Shown in pieces: positions 50,293-60,070 of a stretch of 64,000 nt of DNA. Under the pieces are notes generated by a model that saw only the letters and a program-made list of their open reading frames with translations, did not search any database and had not been told where the DNA came from. The position numbers and the translations under genes are program-made. Source of the DNA: Deltaproteobacteria bacterium (GTDB lineage Bacteria > Myxococcota_A > UBA9042 > DTJE01); contig JAKPOP010000018.1 of NCBI GenBank assembly GCA_029547805.1, forward strand, positions 47,420 through 111,419, given 5' to 3'. The first letter of the stretch is position 1, and every line of letters starts with the position of its first letter.

Positions 50293-53200
50293 GTGGACGC
50301 CCCTTCTCCCCGTCGCCACCGGGCCCTGCTGGTCCGGGTCCTCGCGGGCCTGCTGCTCGTGATGGTCCTGGCGGGGGCCGGGCTGGTCCTCTGCCTGGGG
50401 CACCTGGAGTGGGGCCCCTGCAAGCACCTGGTGCAATCCCTGATGACCCGGGCCACGGGTCTGACGGTGGACTATCAACAGATCTCCCTGGGGGTGTCGG
50501 GGGCCCTCGAGGTCCAGGGCCTGGCCGTCGGCAACCCGGCTCCCTGGGATGGCCAGGCGCCGGACCTGCTGCGGGTCGGCCGGTTGGAGGCCCGCGTCCG
50601 GATGGCCTCCCTGATCCGGGGTCGGCCAGAGATCGAAGCGGTCCGGGTCGAGGGCCTCGCCCTGGCGCTGGTCCAGGATGCCGAGGGGCATGGGTCCCTC
50701 GATGCCTTCCGAGGGGCCGGTCAGGCATCCGCACCGGCCTCCGGGTCCGGGCCCTCCCGGTCGCTGGAGTCCCTGGACCTGGGGGTCACGGTGGGGTCCC
50801 TGCACGTGTCGGGGGTCTCGTGGTCACGGGTGCAGGCGACCCCGGCGGGGGCCGTCATCGACCGGGTCGAGGGGCTTGTGGTCGAGGGGTCCTGGGGTGG
50901 GCCCGACGGGGAGCCCGGGGGCTTCCTGCGACTGGCCTCCGACCCCGGGACGGGCCTGTCGTTCCGCCGGACCGGTCCCGACGGCACCGGTCGGGGGGTC
51001 ACCCTGAGGGGAGTCGTCGAGGTGGCCGTGGATCGACGGCAGGTGGCCATCCGCCGGGCCGAGTGGGACCTGGCGGGCCAGGACCTCGACCCCAGGCTGC
51101 CCCAGGAGGGCCCGATCCTGCGGGCGACCGCCCGGGCGGACCTGGACCCCGAGGCCGGGACCACCACGGCGACGTTCCAGGCCGAGGTGCTGGGGGCACT
51201 GTCCCTGGAGGGGGCCCTGGAGGTCCGGGACCCGGCGGCCGGGGACCACGTGGCCTGGGTGATCCGGGACCTGCGGGTCTCCGGGGACTCGGGTCGGCTC
51301 CCGGAGTGGCTGTGGGGGCTGACGCCGGGCCTGGAGGTCCGGGACGCCCTCTTCTCGGCGGAGGTCGCCGGGTTCGGGAGGACCGGCGACGGGGCCTGGC
51401 GCCTGCCGGATCGGTTGACCCTGGCGGGGAAGGCGGCCCGGGTGGCCTGGGCCCCCAAGGACGGGGTGCCCCTGGAGGTCGAGGGGATGTCCTGGATCGG
51501 GACCGGCCTGCCGGGAGATGCCGGCACCGGGGCCCCGGGCCTTCGGGTCGAGGTGGCCGGACGGCGGATCGGGGCCCGATCCCCGGGCCTCGAGGTCGAG
51601 ATGGCCGGCTGGACCGTGAGCGGGCGGCTGGAGGACGTCCTGGGCCTCGCCGAGGCCCGGGAGGTCGCCGGGGACCTGCGCCTGGAGGCCGAGGGGGTGC
51701 GGGCCGTCCTGCCGGAGGGGGTCCTGGCCGGACAGGGGGTCACCATCGCCGTGGAGGGCCGGGGAGGAGACGGGGGCCTCGCCCGGGGGCGGGGGGACCT
51801 GGCCGCCCGGGCGATCCGCTGGACGCCTCGCCGGGGATCCGCGCTGGAACCGGGTCCGGTGCGTCTCACCCTCGATGCCGACGAGGTCCGCCCGGCAGAC
51901 CCGCCATGGTCCTCCGCGGGGCGGGTCCGGGCGGTCCTGGAATCTGCCTGGGTCCGGGGCCGGCTGGAGGCCGACTCCGGCGGGGGTTCGGCCCGGGTGG
52001 GGCTGGACCTCGCGGCCCGGTCGCTGGGCTTCGCGGCACCCTGGTTGCCCCGGGGCATCCCGCTCGCCCCGATGTCCGCCACGGTCCGTCTCGCGGCGGA
52101 CCTGTCGGACCTGGCGGGGCCCGACCCGGCGGGTCAGGGTGCCCTGTCGGTGACGCTGGACCGTCCCTCGGCCCCCGGCGGGGCCTTCTCGGCGGCCCGG
52201 GCGGTCCTGGATGCGCGGTTTGCGGGCCGTGGGTCGGCCCCGGAGGTGGACGGCTCGCTGACCCTGGCGTCTCCGAGGGTCCAGGGCCGGCTGCTGGCCG
52301 ACATGGCGACGGTCTCGGTCCGGGGCGCGGCCCGGCCGGGAGACCTCCGGGGGGACCTGGAGGTCCGGGCCGTTGGCCAGGGGCGGGCACGGGCCGACGG
52401 AAGGACCCGGGTCGCAGTGGTCGGCTCCCGGATCGACATCGAGGGCCAGGTCCACGTGGCCGACGGACAGGAGTGGATCGGACTGCTGTCCCCGGAGGTG
52501 GCCGGGCGGATCAGTGGGGAGGCCCTGGGGGCCCAGGGGACCTGGAAGGCCCGGTTCACCGGGGCGACCCGATTTCGTCCCGGCGGGGTGATGCCCCTGC
52601 TGGCACCGGATGTTCTGCGGACGGCCCGGGGCGAGGCGGACCTGGACCTGCGGCTGCAGGGCCTGGCCCTCCAGGGCCCCGTGGCGGGCCCCCTGGAGGG
52701 GGTCGAGGTGACGGGCCACGCCGAGGCCCGGGACGACGGCTGGCGGGGCCGACTGGGCCTCGATGTCGCCGAGGCCCGCCTGCGGACGGAGGCCGACGGC
52801 CTCCAGGTCCGGGGGCTGGGGGTGGAGGTGCGCCTGTCCCGGGGGACCGACGATGGGCTGGTCGCGGTGGACCTGGAGGGCCGTGTCCAGGAGGCGGCCC
52901 GGGAGGGCGGTCCTGGCTATCCCATCGGGGACCTCCGGCTGACGGCCCGGGGGCGGCTGGTGCCCTTCCAGGTCGTGCGGCTGGACAGCCTCTCCCTGGA
53001 CAACCCCGCCGGCGGCACCTCCCTGCGGGTCCAGGCGGCCCTGGAGGATGCCCGGGGCGGGGAGGGCCCCCAGTCCCGGATCCCCATCGTGGTGGGTCGC
53101 CGGTCCTTGAGCCTCGAGGGCACCCTGACCCAGGACCTGTCGCGGACGGGCCTGCCTCCCGAGACCTTCCGGGGACGGGGGACGGTCGAGGTCCCCTTCC

Positions 53201-54006
53201 GTGTCGAGTCGGGGGACTGGACCCTGTTCCGGGTCGCCGGGGCCGTCGAGGCCCGGGGGGTCGATGCGGACCTTCCGGGGGCGTCCCTGGGCATCGAGGG
53301 GCTCGACGGGACCGTGTCGGTCTTCGAGGAGGTGGCCCTGGGGGCCGGCGGCGGGGTCCTCCTGGTCGGGGACGGCGAGACCAACGCGATGTCCCGGATG
53401 CGCTTTCCCGACATCCAGCCCTTCCTGGCCCGGGGGGCCTACGTGACCTTCCGGCGGCTGCAGGCGGGGCCGGTGACCCTGGGGCCCGGCGCCGGCAACC
53501 TCCGGATCGCCGGTCGAACCGTGGCCCTGGACCAGATGGAGGCGGACTGGCTCGGGGGGAAGGTGACCGGGCAACTGGTCCTGGACTACCGGCCCGGCGA
53601 CACCACGATGCGCTTCCGGGGCGGCGTGACCGGCGTCCGGGCCGGCGGCGATGCGGAGACCCGGCTCGATGCCAATGCGGCGCTGGCGGTGTCTCTGGAC
53701 CGGATGGAGGCCGAGGGGCGCGCCCAGGTGCTGCGGATCGACCGGGCCCACCTGCGGAGGGCCCTCGACGCCCTGGACCCGGCCTGGGAGAACGTGGCCC
53801 TGAACCGGGTCCGGAAGTATCTGGCCTACGGGTATCCCCGGTACGTCCGGGTCCAGATGGAGCGGGGTTTCCTGTCGGCCCGGATCGACCTCGGGGGCAT
53901 CGCCTCGGTGGTGCGGATCGACGAGGTCCGGGGGATCCCCACCGGGCCGTTGCTGCGGCGCCTGCTGGGGCCCCTGGTCCCGCGGCAAGGAGGGGTGCGG
54001 GAATGA
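50293..54006 (+). CDS. AsmA/YdbH-like intermembrane protein
   Basis: A 1237-residue protein with a single N-terminal transmembrane helix (about 11-36) and a long periplasmic body of repetitive, amphipathic beta sequence. AsmA-type motifs include TGLTVDYQQISLGVSGALEVQGLAVGNP near the N-terminus and a C-terminal domain around residues 1065-1230 (LDQMEADWLGGKVTGQLVLDY, in part). Proteins of this class (TamB, YhdP, YdbH) form hydrophobic grooves thought to move phospholipid between inner and outer membranes. The adjacent YnbE/YdbL-like gene favours the YdbH branch. The start is GTG 50293 behind GGAGG. Confidence 0.8.
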   Translation: MDAPSPRRHRALLVRVLAGLLLVMVLAGAGLVLCLGHLEWGPCKHLVQSLMTRATGLTVDYQQISLGVSGALEVQGLAVGNPAPWDGQAPDLLRVGRLEARVRMASLIRGRPEIEAVRVEGLALALVQDAEGHGSLDAFRGAGQASAPASGSGPSRSLESLDLGVTVGSLHVSGVSWSRVQATPAGAVIDRVEGLVVEGSWGGPDGEPGGFLRLASDPGTGLSFRRTGPDGTGRGVTLRGVVEVAVDRRQVAIRRAEWDLAGQDLDPRLPQEGPILRATARADLDPEAGTTTATFQAEVLGALSLEGALEVRDPAAGDHVAWVIRDLRVSGDSGRLPEWLWGLTPGLEVRDALFSAEVAGFGRTGDGAWRLPDRLTLAGKAARVAWAPKDGVPLEVEGMSWIGTGLPGDAGTGAPGLRVEVAGRRIGARSPGLEVEMAGWTVSGRLEDVLGLAEAREVAGDLRLEAEGVRAVLPEGVLAGQGVTIAVEGRGGDGGLARGRGDLAARAIRWTPRRGSALEPGPVRLTLDADEVRPADPPWSSAGRVRAVLESAWVRGRLEADSGGGSARVGLDLAARSLGFAAPWLPRGIPLAPMSATVRLAADLSDLAGPDPAGQGALSVTLDRPSAPGGAFSAARAVLDARFAGRGSAPEVDGSLTLASPRVQGRLLADMATVSVRGAARPGDLRGDLEVRAVGQGRARADGRTRVAVVGSRIDIEGQVHVADGQEWIGLLSPEVAGRISGEALGAQGTWKARFTGATRFRPGGVMPLLAPDVLRTARGEADLDLRLQGLALQGPVAGPLEGVEVTGHAEARDDGWRGRLGLDVAEARLRTEADGLQVRGLGVEVRLSRGTDDGLVAVDLEGRVQEAAREGGPGYPIGDLRLTARGRLVPFQVVRLDSLSLDNPAGGTSLRVQAALEDARGGEGPQSRIPIVVGRRSLSLEGTLTQDLSRTGLPPETFRGRGTVEVPFRVESGDWTLFRVAGAVEARGVDADLPGASLGIEGLDGTVSVFEEVALGAGGGVLLVGDGETNAMSRMRFPDIQPFLARGAYVTFRRLQAGPVTLGPGAGNLRIAGRTVALDQMEADWLGGKVTGQLVLDYRPGDTTMRFRGGVTGVRAGGDAETRLDANAALAVSLDRMEAEGRAQVLRIDRAHLRRALDALDPAWENVALNRVRKYLAYGYPRYVRVQMERGFLSARIDLGGIASVVRIDEVRGIPTGPLLRRLLGPLVPRQGGVRE

Positions 54007-54575
54007 GGGCGACGAAGGGCGGGAAGGGGGCAGTCCTGGGGGCCCTGTGGGCGGTCCTGCTGCCGGGCTGTGTGACGGTCTCGGGGGTGCAGGTGGTGGA
54101 CCGGAAGACCGCCCTGGAGGAGCAGGCCTCCGGCGACCTGCGGCCCCTGGAGGCAGCCCTGGCGGTGGAGGTCTTGACCCCAGGGCCGGTGCCGCTGACC
54201 CGGGCCGAACTGGTCGCGGCGGGGGCCGACGACGACAGCGCCTTCCGGCGCCTGACGCGCCTCCACCAGGGGATCCTGTCCCGGGCGGCCCAAGTGGACG
54301 AGTGGCTGGTCCGGCGGTGCGTCGGGGAGGCCCTGGACGGCCGCCTGGTGGAGACCCCCGAGACCTGTATCGGGACCTGGGACCCCGGGCAGGTCTCCCC
54401 GGTGATCCAGCGGGTGAACCGGGACCGGGAGCAGTTGTGGCAGGAACTGGCGGCAGGACGGGCCTCCGGGGAGGAGGTCCGGAAGGCCTGGAGGCGACGG
54501 CACCTGGAGGGCCTGGTCTGCGGGGGCCAGGTCCAGGGGGATGACGGCCGATGGGACGTGAAGGCATGTCCGTGA
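54003..54575 (+). CDS. Lipoprotein combining YnbE-like and YdbL-like (DUF1318) regions
   Basis: A 190-residue predicted lipoprotein (lipobox LLPGC, Cys23). Residues about 24-60 resemble the short lipoprotein YnbE in position. Residues 95-187 follow the YdbL/DUF1318 pattern: CVGEALDGRLVE, PVIQRVNRDREQLWQELA, ASGEEVRKAW and VQGDDGRWDVK align with the VGExLxG, LVxRINxERRxxYQxLA, VSxEEVxK and VQxxNGKW features of YdbL. In E. coli ydbH, ynbE and ydbL form one operon. Here the gene directly follows the YdbH-like gene with an ATGA overlap, which supports a fused accessory protein. Confidence 0.72.
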   Translation: MRATKGGKGAVLGALWAVLLPGCVTVSGVQVVDRKTALEEQASGDLRPLEAALAVEVLTPGPVPLTRAELVAAGADDDSAFRRLTRLHQGILSRAAQVDEWLVRRCVGEALDGRLVETPETCIGTWDPGQVSPVIQRVNRDREQLWQELAAGRASGEEVRKAWRRRHLEGLVCGGQVQGDDGRWDVKACP

Positions 54576-57500
54576 GGCGATGGCCCCCCGGGCCGATTCC
54601 GGTGGTCGGCGATCCGGGACCCTGGGGACCCGGGATTCCAGGGCGCGGGGCCAGAAACCCGTCGGGGGGTCGGTGGTCTGGTCGGTGGGCCTCGGTCCCG
54701 GTCGTCTGGCTGGCCCTGCTGGTTGCCCCGGCGGCGGTGGCAGGCCCCGACGACGGGATCCGGGAGCCGGTGCGCCTGACGGCGGGGCCCGCCAACCACC
54801 TGATGGGCGTCCTGTCCCCCGACGGAAACACCCTCTACTTCGTGACTGACCGGCATGCCACGACGGCCATCATGGCCCAGGACGTCCGACGGGGCGGGCC
54901 GTCGCCGGTGGTGGACCCCGATGGGGACGTCACCTGGCCGAGGCCCTCTCCCGACGGGCGGATGCTGCTCTACATCTCCCACGAGCGGGACGCCACCGGG
55001 GACCTCTGCGTGATGGACCTGGCCACCGGGGGACACCGATGCCTCACCGGTGCCGACACGGCCGAGGTCCAGGCCTTCTGGTATCCCGACGGCCGGTTCA
55101 TCGGCGTGGTCCAGCGGGAGGGGATCCACGGGGACTTTCGCCTGCGACGGGTCCCTCTGGACGGCGGGTCGCCAGAGGAGGTGCTGCCCCGCAACTTGAC
55201 GGCTCCGGCACTGGTGGCTGGCGGTCGGCGGGTGGTCTTCGTGCCCATCGGCCGGGAGCGTCGGGAGGTGGGCCCGGCCTTTGCCCTGGTCCCGGCGTCG
55301 GGCCTGGCCTTCCAGGAGCCGGGAGGTCGGGTCGTGACGCCCTGGCAGCCGGGGCTCCCGGGGGCCACCGGCTTCCCCTCGCCGTCGCTGGACGGGCGAT
55401 GGCTCTACTTCACCCAGTACCTGAACGACACGAACCGCGACGGTCGGCTGGACGGCGACGACCACGGGGTGGTCTTCCGGGTGGCCCTGGACCCCGACAC
55501 GGGCCTGCCGGTATCCGGGGCGGTCCCGGAGCAACTGACCAGTGCCCGCTGGAACTGCCTCTACCCGATGCCGGCCCGGGATCGGCTGCTGGTCACCTGT
55601 GCCCGGGGCGGGTCCCTGGACGTGTACGGGCTGCCGCTGGAGGGGATGGTCCCGCCGGAGTGGGACATGGACCGGCTGGATCGGGAGGCCGAGGCCGCCC
55701 GGGACGACGCCGACGCCCTGCTGCTGCTGGCCCGGGCCCTGGCCCTGGACCCGGACCCCCGACGACGGCTGGCCCGCCAGCGCCACCTGGCCCGCTGGCA
55801 CCTGGAACGGGGGGAGTTCGTGGCGGCCACCCACTACCTCCAGGCTCTGCGCCGGGGCTTGCCGGAGGACGACCCTGTCGCCGAATGGGCGGCCGTGATG
55901 GCCCAGGTGGCGTCCCACCGGGAGGCGGAGCAGCGGCTGGTCCAGGGGCAGGTGGGGGAGCAGTTCCTGGCCTCCGAGCAGGCCCGCCTGGCCGTGCTCC
56001 AGGGCCTGCGACCCCGGTCTCCGGCCGCCCAGGCGCTGCTGCGCCTGGCCCGGGCGGAGGTGCTGGACGTGCTGGGCCGGAAGCGAGAGGCCCTGGACCT
56101 CTTCCGGTCGGTCCGGGTCGAGGACCTGGAGGACCCGGAGGTCGTGCAGCAGGCCGCCGGGCTGGGGACCCACCTGCTGTCGCTGTTCCAGCAGCGGGAG
56201 GGCCTGCTGGCCTTCCTGTCGGTCCTGGCGGACCATCGGGCCCTGTCGATGCGGGACCGGGTGGGCCATGCCGAGGCCTTCGTCGAGGCCCTGGTCCGGG
56301 GCCTGGGGCCGACCGATCGGCGAGCGGCCCTGGCCGCCGCGCTGGGACAGGCCCAGCCCGGCAGCCTCGTGGCCTTCCACCTGCGCCTGGAGGCCATCCT
56401 GCAGGACCTGGGGACCCGGGACTCCGAGGCGATCCGTCAGGACCTCTTCCGGCTCTACGGGGAGTCCGACGAGGAGCGGCGCCGGGTCCTGGTGTTGAAG
56501 ACGGCCCGGAGGGCCGCTGCCGCCGGGGATCCCTTCCTGCTCTACCAGTTCGCGAACTCCTGGGTCAGCGGCCTGCGGCGCAGCGACGTTGAGCGGCAGT
56601 ACGCCGAGGCCCTGTTCCGGCAGGTCGCCCTGGAACGGGGCTACGACCTGTGGCGGGCCGGCCAGGTCGGGGATGCCCGGGGGGTCTTCTTCGGGGCCTC
56701 GCTGATCCTCGATGCCCTGCATCCCCATGCGGCCTTCATCATGGCCCGGCGCGCCGAGGGCCGGGACGACATCGCCGCGATCTACGACCAGCGGGACCTG
56801 GCCCCTGGGGACCCGGTGCGTCTCTTCGCCGAGGTTTTTCGGGAGGCCCTGGACCTGCAGGCCGCCGGCGGGATCGCCGATGCCCGGGCCATCGCCGGGG
56901 CCCTGGACCGGGCCCGGAAGGTCGGGGTTGCGCGGCCCCGGGATGCCCAGGCGCACCTGCTCTGGGCCCACCTGGCCCACCGGGCCTGGGCTCGCACCGG
57001 GGAGGCGGCCCTGGCCGCCGAGGCCGACGACCACTACCGTCTGGCGGAGGACCTGGCGGGGATGGAGGACCCCCGGGTCCGGGCGGCGGCCCTCCAGGGC
57101 CTGGCGGGGCTCCACGAGGCGCTGGGGAACCACCAGATCGCCCTGTCCTGTGCCCGGGATCGCCTGCGCCTGCCCTTTGACCGAGCCGAGTCGGAACTGG
57201 CGATGCGGCTGGTGCTGGCCCGGGGCCTCTTCCTGACGGACCGCGATCGGGATGCGGCAGACCAGGCCGACCGGGCCCTGGCCCTGGTCCGGCAGAGGCC
57301 CGACCTGGCCCGCTTCCTGCCCCTGGTGCTGTCCCGGGCGGCGAACTATCACCAGGGGGCCGGCGACGCCCAGGGGGCCGTGGCCCTCTACACGGAGTGG
57401 CTGGCCCAGCCGGACATTCCAGGGACCGACGGTTCCTGGAACCGTTTCGTGGCGCTGCGGAATCGGGGGGGTGCCTGGATCGCCGCCGGGAGGCCCGCCG

Positions 57501-58090
57501 AGGCCCTGGCGGATCTGGAGCAGGCCGCATCCCTGCTGGACCGGATCGGGGACCTCCCGTCCCTGGCCCCCGGTCCCGGGGGGCGGCCCGTGGCGCGGGT
57601 CTTTGGGAAGGAGGACCATCGGCTGCTGCTGCTGGGGCTTCAGGCCGAGGCCCTCGGGCGCCTGACGCGGTGGGACGAGGCGACCCGGGTGCTGGAGGCC
57701 CGGAGGCAGGGGATCGAGGCCCGCCTGAGGGATCGGGACCTGGATGAGGACCTGCTGGAACTGGCCCGGACGGCCCACCGGCTGGCTGAGGCGGCCTGGC
57801 GTCGTGGCGACGCCCGGGCCGCGGCCCGGTGGGTCCGGGAGGGGCTGGACCGGGAGGCCGCGTTCCGGCAGCGGACCGGCACGCCGGTGACCGCCGAGGG
57901 CACGGCCCTGATGCGGGCCGCGGCGGTGCTGCACCTCCAGGGGCAGGTTCCCCTGGGGCAGGTCGCCCCGGACCTGCCGGACCGGATGGCCCAGGCCCTG
58001 GCCTTTCTGGGGGCTCATCCTACCGATCGCAACGCCGAGGACCGGTTCTGGCTGGAGGTCCTCCTGACGCGCCTGGACCTGGTGCGCTAG
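54551..58090 (+). CDS. Exported beta-propeller (PD40/WD40-like) and TPR-repeat protein
   Basis: A 1179-residue protein. After a long N-terminus comes a signal peptide (VPVVWLALLVAPAAVAG). The N-terminal about 330 residues contain PD40/TolB-type propeller blades (LSPDGNTLYFVTDR, PSPDGRMLLYISHERD, SPSLDGRWLYFTQY). The remaining about 750 residues are Ala/Leu/Arg-rich helical repeats of TPR type (LARWHLERGEFVAATHYLQAL, ALADLEQAASLLDRIGDL). The start could be ATG 54551 or ATG 54566; both overlap the previous gene. It is probably a periplasmic scaffold. A link to envelope lipid transport is suggested only by position. Confidence 0.78.
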   Translation: MGREGMSVRRWPPGPIPVVGDPGPWGPGIPGRGARNPSGGRWSGRWASVPVVWLALLVAPAAVAGPDDGIREPVRLTAGPANHLMGVLSPDGNTLYFVTDRHATTAIMAQDVRRGGPSPVVDPDGDVTWPRPSPDGRMLLYISHERDATGDLCVMDLATGGHRCLTGADTAEVQAFWYPDGRFIGVVQREGIHGDFRLRRVPLDGGSPEEVLPRNLTAPALVAGGRRVVFVPIGRERREVGPAFALVPASGLAFQEPGGRVVTPWQPGLPGATGFPSPSLDGRWLYFTQYLNDTNRDGRLDGDDHGVVFRVALDPDTGLPVSGAVPEQLTSARWNCLYPMPARDRLLVTCARGGSLDVYGLPLEGMVPPEWDMDRLDREAEAARDDADALLLLARALALDPDPRRRLARQRHLARWHLERGEFVAATHYLQALRRGLPEDDPVAEWAAVMAQVASHREAEQRLVQGQVGEQFLASEQARLAVLQGLRPRSPAAQALLRLARAEVLDVLGRKREALDLFRSVRVEDLEDPEVVQQAAGLGTHLLSLFQQREGLLAFLSVLADHRALSMRDRVGHAEAFVEALVRGLGPTDRRAALAAALGQAQPGSLVAFHLRLEAILQDLGTRDSEAIRQDLFRLYGESDEERRRVLVLKTARRAAAAGDPFLLYQFANSWVSGLRRSDVERQYAEALFRQVALERGYDLWRAGQVGDARGVFFGASLILDALHPHAAFIMARRAEGRDDIAAIYDQRDLAPGDPVRLFAEVFREALDLQAAGGIADARAIAGALDRARKVGVARPRDAQAHLLWAHLAHRAWARTGEAALAAEADDHYRLAEDLAGMEDPRVRAAALQGLAGLHEALGNHQIALSCARDRLRLPFDRAESELAMRLVLARGLFLTDRDRDAADQADRALALVRQRPDLARFLPLVLSRAANYHQGAGDAQGAVALYTEWLAQPDIPGTDGSWNRFVALRNRGGAWIAAGRPAEALADLEQAASLLDRIGDLPSLAPGPGGRPVARVFGKEDHRLLLLGLQAEALGRLTRWDEATRVLEARRQGIEARLRDRDLDEDLLELARTAHRLAEAAWRRGDARAAARWVREGLDREAAFRQRTGTPVTAEGTALMRAAAVLHLQGQVPLGQVAPDLPDRMAQALAFLGAHPTDRNAEDRFWLEVLLTRLDLVR

Positions 58091-58119
58091 AATCGGCCGG
58101 GTCCTCTGGAGGCAAGACG

Positions 58120-58644
58120 ATGACGTTTCGGACGCTGACGGTCCTGGCGACGGTCCTGCTGATGGCGTCGCTGGGGGTGGGCTGCTTCGACTTCGGGGAC
58201 TCCGGGACCGACGCACAAGGCGGTCTTGACGTTCCCCAGGACGGGTCCGCCGTGACCGTCCTGGCGGCCCTCCACGGCGCCTACCTGCGACACTGTGCCA
58301 GGTGCCATGCCCCCGGGGCACCCGGGGCGACCTCCGAGACCGAGAAGTCGTTGGACTTCTCGACAGTCGAGACGACCCGTCGGACCCTGAGGGGGAAGGC
58401 GACGGGGCTCGTGGGCAACCAGCAGGCCTGCAACGGGGCGTCGTTCCTGGGGGCGACCTGGCGCGAGAGCCTGCTGGTCGCGGTGCTGGACGAGGACCTG
58501 CGGCGGACCTTCATGGCCCCGGGGTATCCCGAGTGCAACGGGGCCACCGGGGCCGTCAGCGCGATGGAGACCCGCGTTGGCGTATCGATGCCCGCCACCT
58601 TCCTGCCGGACCTCCGGGCCTGGATCGACGCCGGCGCCCCCTGA
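58120..58644 (+). CDS. Monoheme c-type cytochrome-like lipoprotein
   Basis: A 174-residue predicted lipoprotein (lipobox LGVGC) with one heme-attachment site CARCH near residue 60 (YLRHCARCHAPGAPG) and two later cysteines (QQACNG, PECNG). TFMAPGYPECNG could provide the methionine ligand. The start is ATG 58120 with GGAGG eight bases upstream. It would depend on the Ccm system encoded at the start of the window. Confidence 0.78.
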   Translation: MTFRTLTVLATVLLMASLGVGCFDFGDSGTDAQGGLDVPQDGSAVTVLAALHGAYLRHCARCHAPGAPGATSETEKSLDFSTVETTRRTLRGKATGLVGNQQACNGASFLGATWRESLLVAVLDEDLRRTFMAPGYPECNGATGAVSAMETRVGVSMPATFLPDLRAWIDAGAP

Positions 58645-58672
58645 GGCCTGCCCCGTCTCTCTTGCTTCGCCG

Positions 58673-58692
58673 GGCCCCCGGGAAGCGGGGCC
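58673..58692 (+). terminator. Weak hairpin, possible terminator
   Basis: GGCCCC (58673-58678) and GGGGCC (58687-58692) form a 6-bp GC stem with an 8-base loop, followed by TTCCTC rather than a clear T-run. It lies 28 bases after the cytochrome lipoprotein stop and before the convergent operon. Confidence 0.35.
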
Positions 58693-58813
58693 TTCCTCAC
58701 GGATGACACGCCTGGTGACGTTTCTTCCGCGGGAGTCGTTCCGCGGGGGCCCGTGTCCAGGGAGCCGGGTGCGGGGCAGCGTGACAACCGATCTGCACTG
58801 AAGGCTTCAGGAT

Positions 58814-60061
58814 CTACTCGTCATCGTCGGCAGCAGGGAGCACGTAGATTCCAGGCATTGCATCCGGTCCGGGCAGCGCCGCGCGGCTGCTCGGGAGGCT
58901 CCGCACCTCGCACTCACGGGCGAAGGCTCCGATCGTCTCGAGGCGGCTGCTCATCTCACTCAGGCCATCGAGATACTCGGCAATGGCGAGCTGGCGGTGG
59001 GTCCAGCCGTCGTTGAGCGCGGTGTTGTGGGACATCTCGAGCTCGAGAGCTGCCTCCTTGCTCGCGCGAAACCTGCGCTCATCGGTCAGTCCGCGGTCGG
59101 GGCGGTGAATGCGGACTATCCGCTCGACACGCTCGGGCAGGATGAACGGACGGAACCTGGGCGCGTCGAAACGCAGGGCGGTCCGCAGCTGCGGCCGTTC
59201 GTCGGCGAGCAACGCATCCGCCCAGTGCTCGGCGATCTCGGCAAACCGGGGGTGCTCGTTCTCGATGATCTGTCGCGCGTCACGGTGCTGTCCCATGCTC
59301 ATCAGCAGGTTCGCCTCCGTCGCCGTCGCGACGACCCAGCCACGGATCGAGATGTCGGCAACCAACATCACCCGCGGATCGAACTGGGGCGTGGCGCGGG
59401 CAGCCTGGTCCGACAGCGTACGCCGAACCTTGCTGGCAGAACGAATCGCGTCCTTCGGAGAGTCGTCGGGGAAGCGGGAGAGCTGGTCGAGCCACGACTG
59501 AAGCTCGGCAAGCTCAGCGACGAGGACGGCGCGATGTAGCTCCGCCAGGGAGTCACTGATTCGACGCTGCTCGCTGGCGTTCGCCTCGGCGAGCAGGAGG
59601 AGGTAGTTGAGCTGTCCGGCGATGGCGTCCAGCTTCGCGTCGACGCGGTCGAATCCCGCGTCCATGCGCTCCTGCATTGCCGACATGGACTTCTGGAGCT
59701 GGTTGAGCTTGTAGCCCATGTAGGCGAACCCAGCGACACTCACGCCCAGGTTGAGCACGCTCGCGGCCGCGGCCACTTGCGAGACCTTAAGGACCGACGA
59801 AAGCGTCTGTTGGACCGCGTTGAGCTTGTGGATCGTCACCCCGTGTCCGACGGCGTCCACCAGGCTGCCGACGCCTCCGAGGAGGTTGGGCACGGGCGCC
59901 TTCATGAGCACCTCGGAGGTCCCCGGCGCTTCCAACAGGTGCTTCACGATTCGCCCGTTCGAGGCATCTCGGATGACGCCGCCGAAGCGCTTGAGGCCTC
60001 CGGTTACCAAACCCTCGGTGAGGGGCCCGTTCTCCGCGAGGAGGGTCGTACCGATCAGCAT
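58814..60061 (-). CDS. Hydrophobic/coiled-coil protein, third gene of the dynamin-type operon
   Basis: A 415-residue protein. Residues about 90-117 are a hydrophobic stretch (VAAAASVLNLGVSVAGFAYM) and 118-155 a coiled coil (YKLNQLQKSMSAMQERMDAG), followed by a helical domain and an acidic C-terminus. The N-terminal region is Gly-rich. The architecture of a membrane-insertion helix followed by a coiled coil suggests a membrane-associated effector or tether. The function is not recognised. It starts 9 bases after the second gene of the operon. Codon usage is less GC-extreme than in the flanking host genes. Confidence 0.75.
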   Translation of the reverse strand: MLIGTTLLAENGPLTEGLVTGGLKRFGGVIRDASNGRIVKHLLEAPGTSEVLMKAPVPNLLGGVGSLVDAVGHGVTIHKLNAVQQTLSSVLKVSQVAAAASVLNLGVSVAGFAYMGYKLNQLQKSMSAMQERMDAGFDRVDAKLDAIAGQLNYLLLLAEANASEQRRISDSLAELHRAVLVAELAELQSWLDQLSRFPDDSPKDAIRSASKVRRTLSDQAARATPQFDPRVMLVADISIRGWVVATATEANLLMSMGQHRDARQIIENEHPRFAEIAEHWADALLADERPQLRTALRFDAPRFRPFILPERVERIVRIHRPDRGLTDERRFRASKEAALELEMSHNTALNDGWTHRQLAIAEYLDGLSEMSSRLETIGAFARECEVRSLPSSRAALPGPDAMPGIYVLPAADDDE

Positions 60062-60070
60062 GGTCGTCCT

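Noticed and set aside
50824..58321. Two overlapping minus-strand open frames of 1335 and 1921 codons
   Set aside because: Pro/Gly/Arg-rich antisense frames of the AsmA-like and propeller/TPR genes; composition is typical of GC artefact.
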